A stretch of DNA of 64,000 nucleotides from Pseudomonas fluorescens (GTDB taxonomy: Bacteria > Pseudomonadota > Gammaproteobacteria > Pseudomonadales > Pseudomonadaceae), in the NCBI RefSeq assembly GCF_000802965.1, contig NZ_JSAK01000001.1, forward strand, positions 124,001 to 188,000, given 5' to 3'. This document shows, piece by piece, positions 61,665-64,000 of the stretch. Each line of letters begins with the position of its first letter. The first letter of the stretch is position 1. A program made the translations under genes and the position numbers. The notes below the pieces were generated by a model. That model was not told where the DNA came from and did no database searches. It saw only the letters and a program-made list of their open reading frames with translations.

Positions 61665-63140
61665 ATGTGGCGTGAAACCAAAATTCTGCTGATTGATGAC
61701 GATAGCGTCCGCCGCCGCGATTTGGCGGTGATTTTAAATTTTCTCGGTGAAGAAAATTTACCCTGCGGTAGCCATGACTGGCAGCAGGCGGTCGGCTCTT
61801 TGTCATCTAGTCGTGAAGTCATCTGTGTCCTCATCGGGACGGTCAACGCTCCTGGCGTATTGACGGGCTTGTTAAAGACACTCGCCACATGGGATGAGTT
61901 CCTTCCGGTTTTGTTGATGGGCGATAATTCTTCCATTGACCTGCCTGAAGACCAGCGTCGCCGCGTGCTTTCGACCCTGGAAATGCCGCCAAGCTATAGC
62001 AAATTGCTTGACTCCCTGCACCGTGCCCAGGTCTATCGCGAGATGTACGACCAGGCCCGCGAGCGCGGTCGTCATCGCGAACCCAATCTTTTCCGCAGTC
62101 TCGTCGGCACCAGCCGGGCGATTCAGCACGTGCGTCAGATGATGCAGCAAGTGGCCGACACCGATGCCAGCGTATTGATCCTCGGAGAGTCCGGGACCGG
62201 CAAGGAAGTGGTCGCGCGTAACCTTCATTACCATTCCAAGCGTCGTGAAGCGCCCTTCGTGCCGGTCAACTGCGGCGCGATTCCGGCAGAGTTGCTGGAA
62301 AGCGAATTGTTCGGCCATGAGAAGGGCGCCTTTACGGGGGCGATCACCAGCCGTGCCGGGCGTTTTGAATTGGCCAACGGCGGCACCTTGTTTCTCGACG
62401 AAATCGGCGACATGCCGTTGCCGATGCAGGTCAAGCTGCTGCGCGTGTTGCAGGAGCGCACCTTCGAGCGCGTGGGCAGCAACAAGACTCAAAGCGTTGA
62501 TGTGCGCATCATCGCCGCGACCCACAAGAATCTTGAAAGCATGATCGAGGTCGGCACTTTCCGCGAAGACCTGTACTACCGTCTGAACGTGTTCCCGATC
62601 GAAATGGCACCGCTGCGCGAACGCGTCGAAGACATTCCGCTGCTGATGAACGAGTTGATCTCGCGCATGGAGCACGAGAAGCGTGGTTCGATCCGTTTCA
62701 ACTCGGCGGCAATCATGTCGCTGTGCCGTCACGGCTGGCCAGGTAACGTCCGCGAACTGGCGAACTTGGTAGAGCGCATGGCGATCATGCATCCGTACGG
62801 TGTAATCGGTGTGGTGGAGTTGCCGAAGAAATTCCGCTACGTCGACGATGAAGACGAGCAACTGGTCGACAGTTTGCGCAACGATCTCGAAGAGCGGGTG
62901 GCCATCAACGGGCATACCCCGGATTTCACTGCCAATGCCTTGCTGCCGCCGGAAGGCTTGGACCTCAAGGATTATCTCGGTGGTCTTGAGCAAGGGCTGA
63001 TTCAGCAGGCGCTGGATGATGCCAACGGTATCGTGGCGCGCGCTGCCGAGCGGTTGCGTATCCGTCGCACCACGCTGGTGGAAAAGATGCGCAAATACGG
63101 CATGAGCCGTCGTGACGGTGATGAGCAGGCGGATGATTGA
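61665..63140 (+). CDS. fleQ: Flagellar master regulator FleQ
   Basis: 491 residues. N-terminal FleQ (degenerate receiver) domain 1-~130 beginning [23 protein letters not shown]+ with Walker A GESGTGKE (174-181), GAFTGA loop (221-226) for sigma-54, Walker [10 protein letters not shown]-terminal Fis-type HTH ([20 protein letters not shown]). In Pseudomonas it binds c-di-GMP, activates the flagellar cascade and represses exopolysaccharide genes. The gene is placed between fliT and fleS as in other pseudomonads. Confidence 0.98.
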   Translation: MWRETKILLIDDDSVRRRDLAVILNFLGEENLPCGSHDWQQAVGSLSSSREVICVLIGTVNAPGVLTGLLKTLATWDEFLPVLLMGDNSSIDLPEDQRRRVLSTLEMPPSYSKLLDSLHRAQVYREMYDQARERGRHREPNLFRSLVGTSRAIQHVRQMMQQVADTDASVLILGESGTGKEVVARNLHYHSKRREAPFVPVNCGAIPAELLESELFGHEKGAFTGAITSRAGRFELANGGTLFLDEIGDMPLPMQVKLLRVLQERTFERVGSNKTQSVDVRIIAATHKNLESMIEVGTFREDLYYRLNVFPIEMAPLRERVEDIPLLMNELISRMEHEKRGSIRFNSAAIMSLCRHGWPGNVRELANLVERMAIMHPYGVIGVVELPKKFRYVDDEDEQLVDSLRNDLEERVAINGHTPDFTANALLPPEGLDLKDYLGGLEQGLIQQALDDANGIVARAAERLRIRRTTLVEKMRKYGMSRRDGDEQADD

Positions 63141-63180
63141 CGCCTGTTTTTCAAACCCTTCATTTATAGGCATTTTTTTT

Positions 63181-63197
63181 TAGGCACGGGTATTGCT
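63181..63197 (+). promoter_or_regulatory. Sigma-54 promoter of fleSR
   Basis: TAGGCACGGGTATTGCT: GG (63183-63184) and GC (63195-63196) separated by 10 bases, near-perfect GGCACG and TTGCT boxes, 54 bases before fleS. This fits the known activation of fleSR by FleQ with RpoN. Confidence 0.88.
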
Positions 63198-63250
63198 AAG
63201 TCCCTCGCAACGTTCCGTTTCAATGACGGTCAGCCAAGCGAGAGAGCACG

Positions 63251-64000
63251 ATGCCCCAAGCCGCCCAGATGTCTCCTGTCCCTGATGCCCTGGGGCAATC
63301 GTCGTCCGTAGAACAGGCAAGCCGGCTTGGCCTTGAGCATGCATTTGCGCTGTTCAACCAGATGTCGAGCCAGTTGACCGATTCCTACAGCATGCTCGAA
63401 GCACGGGTCAGCGAACTCAAGGGCGAGCTGGCGGTGGTCAGCGCCCAGCGCATGCAAGAGCTGGCGGAAAAAGAACGCCTGGCCAACCGACTGCAAAACC
63501 TCCTCGATCTATTGCCCGGTGGCGTCATCGTCATCGACGCCCAGGGCATCGTGCGCGAAGCCAACCCCGCCGCATGCGAGTTGCTCGGTCTGCCACTTGA
63601 AGGCGAACTGTGGCGGCAAGTCATTACTCGTTGTTTTGCGCCCCGTGAAGACGACGGTCACGAAATTTCCCTCAAGGATGGCCGGCGTCTGTCGATTGCC
63701 ACGCGCTCACTGGATGCCGAGCCTGGTCAGTTGGTGCTGCTCAACGACCTGACTGAAACCCGTCATCTCCAGGATCAACTGGCCCGCCATGAACGCCTGT
63801 CGTCCCTCGGTCGTATGGTCGCTTCCCTGGCTCACCAGATTCGCACGCCGTTATCCGCCGCCTTGCTCTACGCCAGTCATTTGACTGAGCAGGAGTTGCC
63901 GGTCGAGACCCAGCAACGTTTTGCCGGACGTCTCAAAGAACGTCTGCATGAGCTGGAGCATCAAGTGCGCGACATGTTGGTATTCGCCCGCGGCGAGTTG
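63251..64000 (+). CDS. fleS: Flagellar sensor kinase FleS (N-terminal 250 residues)
   Basis: ATG 63251 reading MPQAAQMSPVPDALGQSSSV; open to the window edge. No membrane segment in this part. PAS domain ~80-170 (LLDLLPGGVIVIDAQGIVREANPAACELLG) and the start of HisKA with phosphoacceptor His in RMVASLAHQIRTPLSAALLY at about 195. FleS phosphorylates FleR, which activates the next flagellar gene class with sigma-54. The ATPase domain lies beyond the window. Confidence 0.95.
   Translation, partial: MPQAAQMSPVPDALGQSSSVEQASRLGLEHAFALFNQMSSQLTDSYSMLEARVSELKGELAVVSAQRMQELAEKERLANRLQNLLDLLPGGVIVIDAQGIVREANPAACELLGLPLEGELWRQVITRCFAPREDDGHEISLKDGRRLSIATRSLDAEPGQLVLLNDLTETRHLQDQLARHERLSSLGRMVASLAHQIRTPLSAALLYASHLTEQELPVETQQRFAGRLKERLHELEHQVRDMLVFARGEL

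Overview
The window is a chromosomal segment of a fluorescent-group Pseudomonas. The evidence is the GC-rich coding, the many gene neighbourhoods typical of that genus (cpxR / Spy-like / cpxS, rnm-yciO-scpA-scpB-rluB, aroP plus phhABC/phhR, flgF-L / glycosylation island / fliC-flaG-fliD-fliS / fleQ-fleS) and the numerous 'GTAGGAGC...' REP palindromes. This identification is inference from gene content; no 16S gene is present.

Layout. 1-9.2 kb: the end of a metallophosphoesterase gene, an HD-domain protein, an Mpo1-like (DUF962) membrane protein, an AraC regulator, the TrkH potassium transporter, a nitroreductase, a Cpx-like envelope-stress system and the YciI/YciB genes. 9.3-14.3 kb: one plus-strand run of RNase AM (PHP), YciO, ScpA, ScpB and RluB. 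The last codons of scpB plus a REP pair are tandemly duplicated with a 178-bp period. 14.3-15.0 kb: non-coding DNA with a 12-G tract, a large hairpin and what looks like the 5' end of a group II intron. 15.0-23.8 kb: a compact, AT-richer ten-gene island (rfbF, rfbG, 3,5-epimerase, sugar C-methyltransferase, DegT aminotransferase, PhyH oxygenase, second methyltransferase, GNAT, WbqC-like, CmcI-like). It should build a highly decorated CDP-deoxysugar, but it has no glycosyltransferase, flippase or polymerase. 23.8-33.1 kb: aromatic amino acid uptake and catabolism (aroP, phhC, phhB, phhA, phhR), with two matching PhhR/TyrR-type palindromes and an 850-bp aroP leader holding two small reading frames; arfB, an MFS transporter and two small proteins lie between.

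33.3-64 kb: flagellar genes. flgFGHIJKL follow a sigma-54-type promoter. A glycosylation island lies between flgL and fliC: two giant multidomain glycosyltransferases, a complete CMP-pseudaminic acid pathway (pseB, pseC, a Pse-associated methylase, pseF, a pseG-pseH fusion, pseI), a FabH-like ketoacyl synthase and a Maf-type flagellin glycosyltransferase. Then come fliC, flaG, fliD, fliS, a fliT-like gene, fleQ and the first 250 codons of fleS, with sigma-28 boxes before fliC and fliS and a sigma-54 box before fleS.

How it fits together: the pse genes make CMP-pseudaminic acid, the Maf-like protein and/or the two large transferases would place sugars on the short flagellin, and the FabH-like enzyme may supply an acyl decoration. 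The CDP-sugar island is a second nucleotide-sugar source whose acceptor is not evident here. The most distinctive items are that orphan CDP-sugar island, the mixed flagellin-glycosylation machinery, the aroP leader and the duplicated scpB tail. I did not find a clearly unprecedented system.
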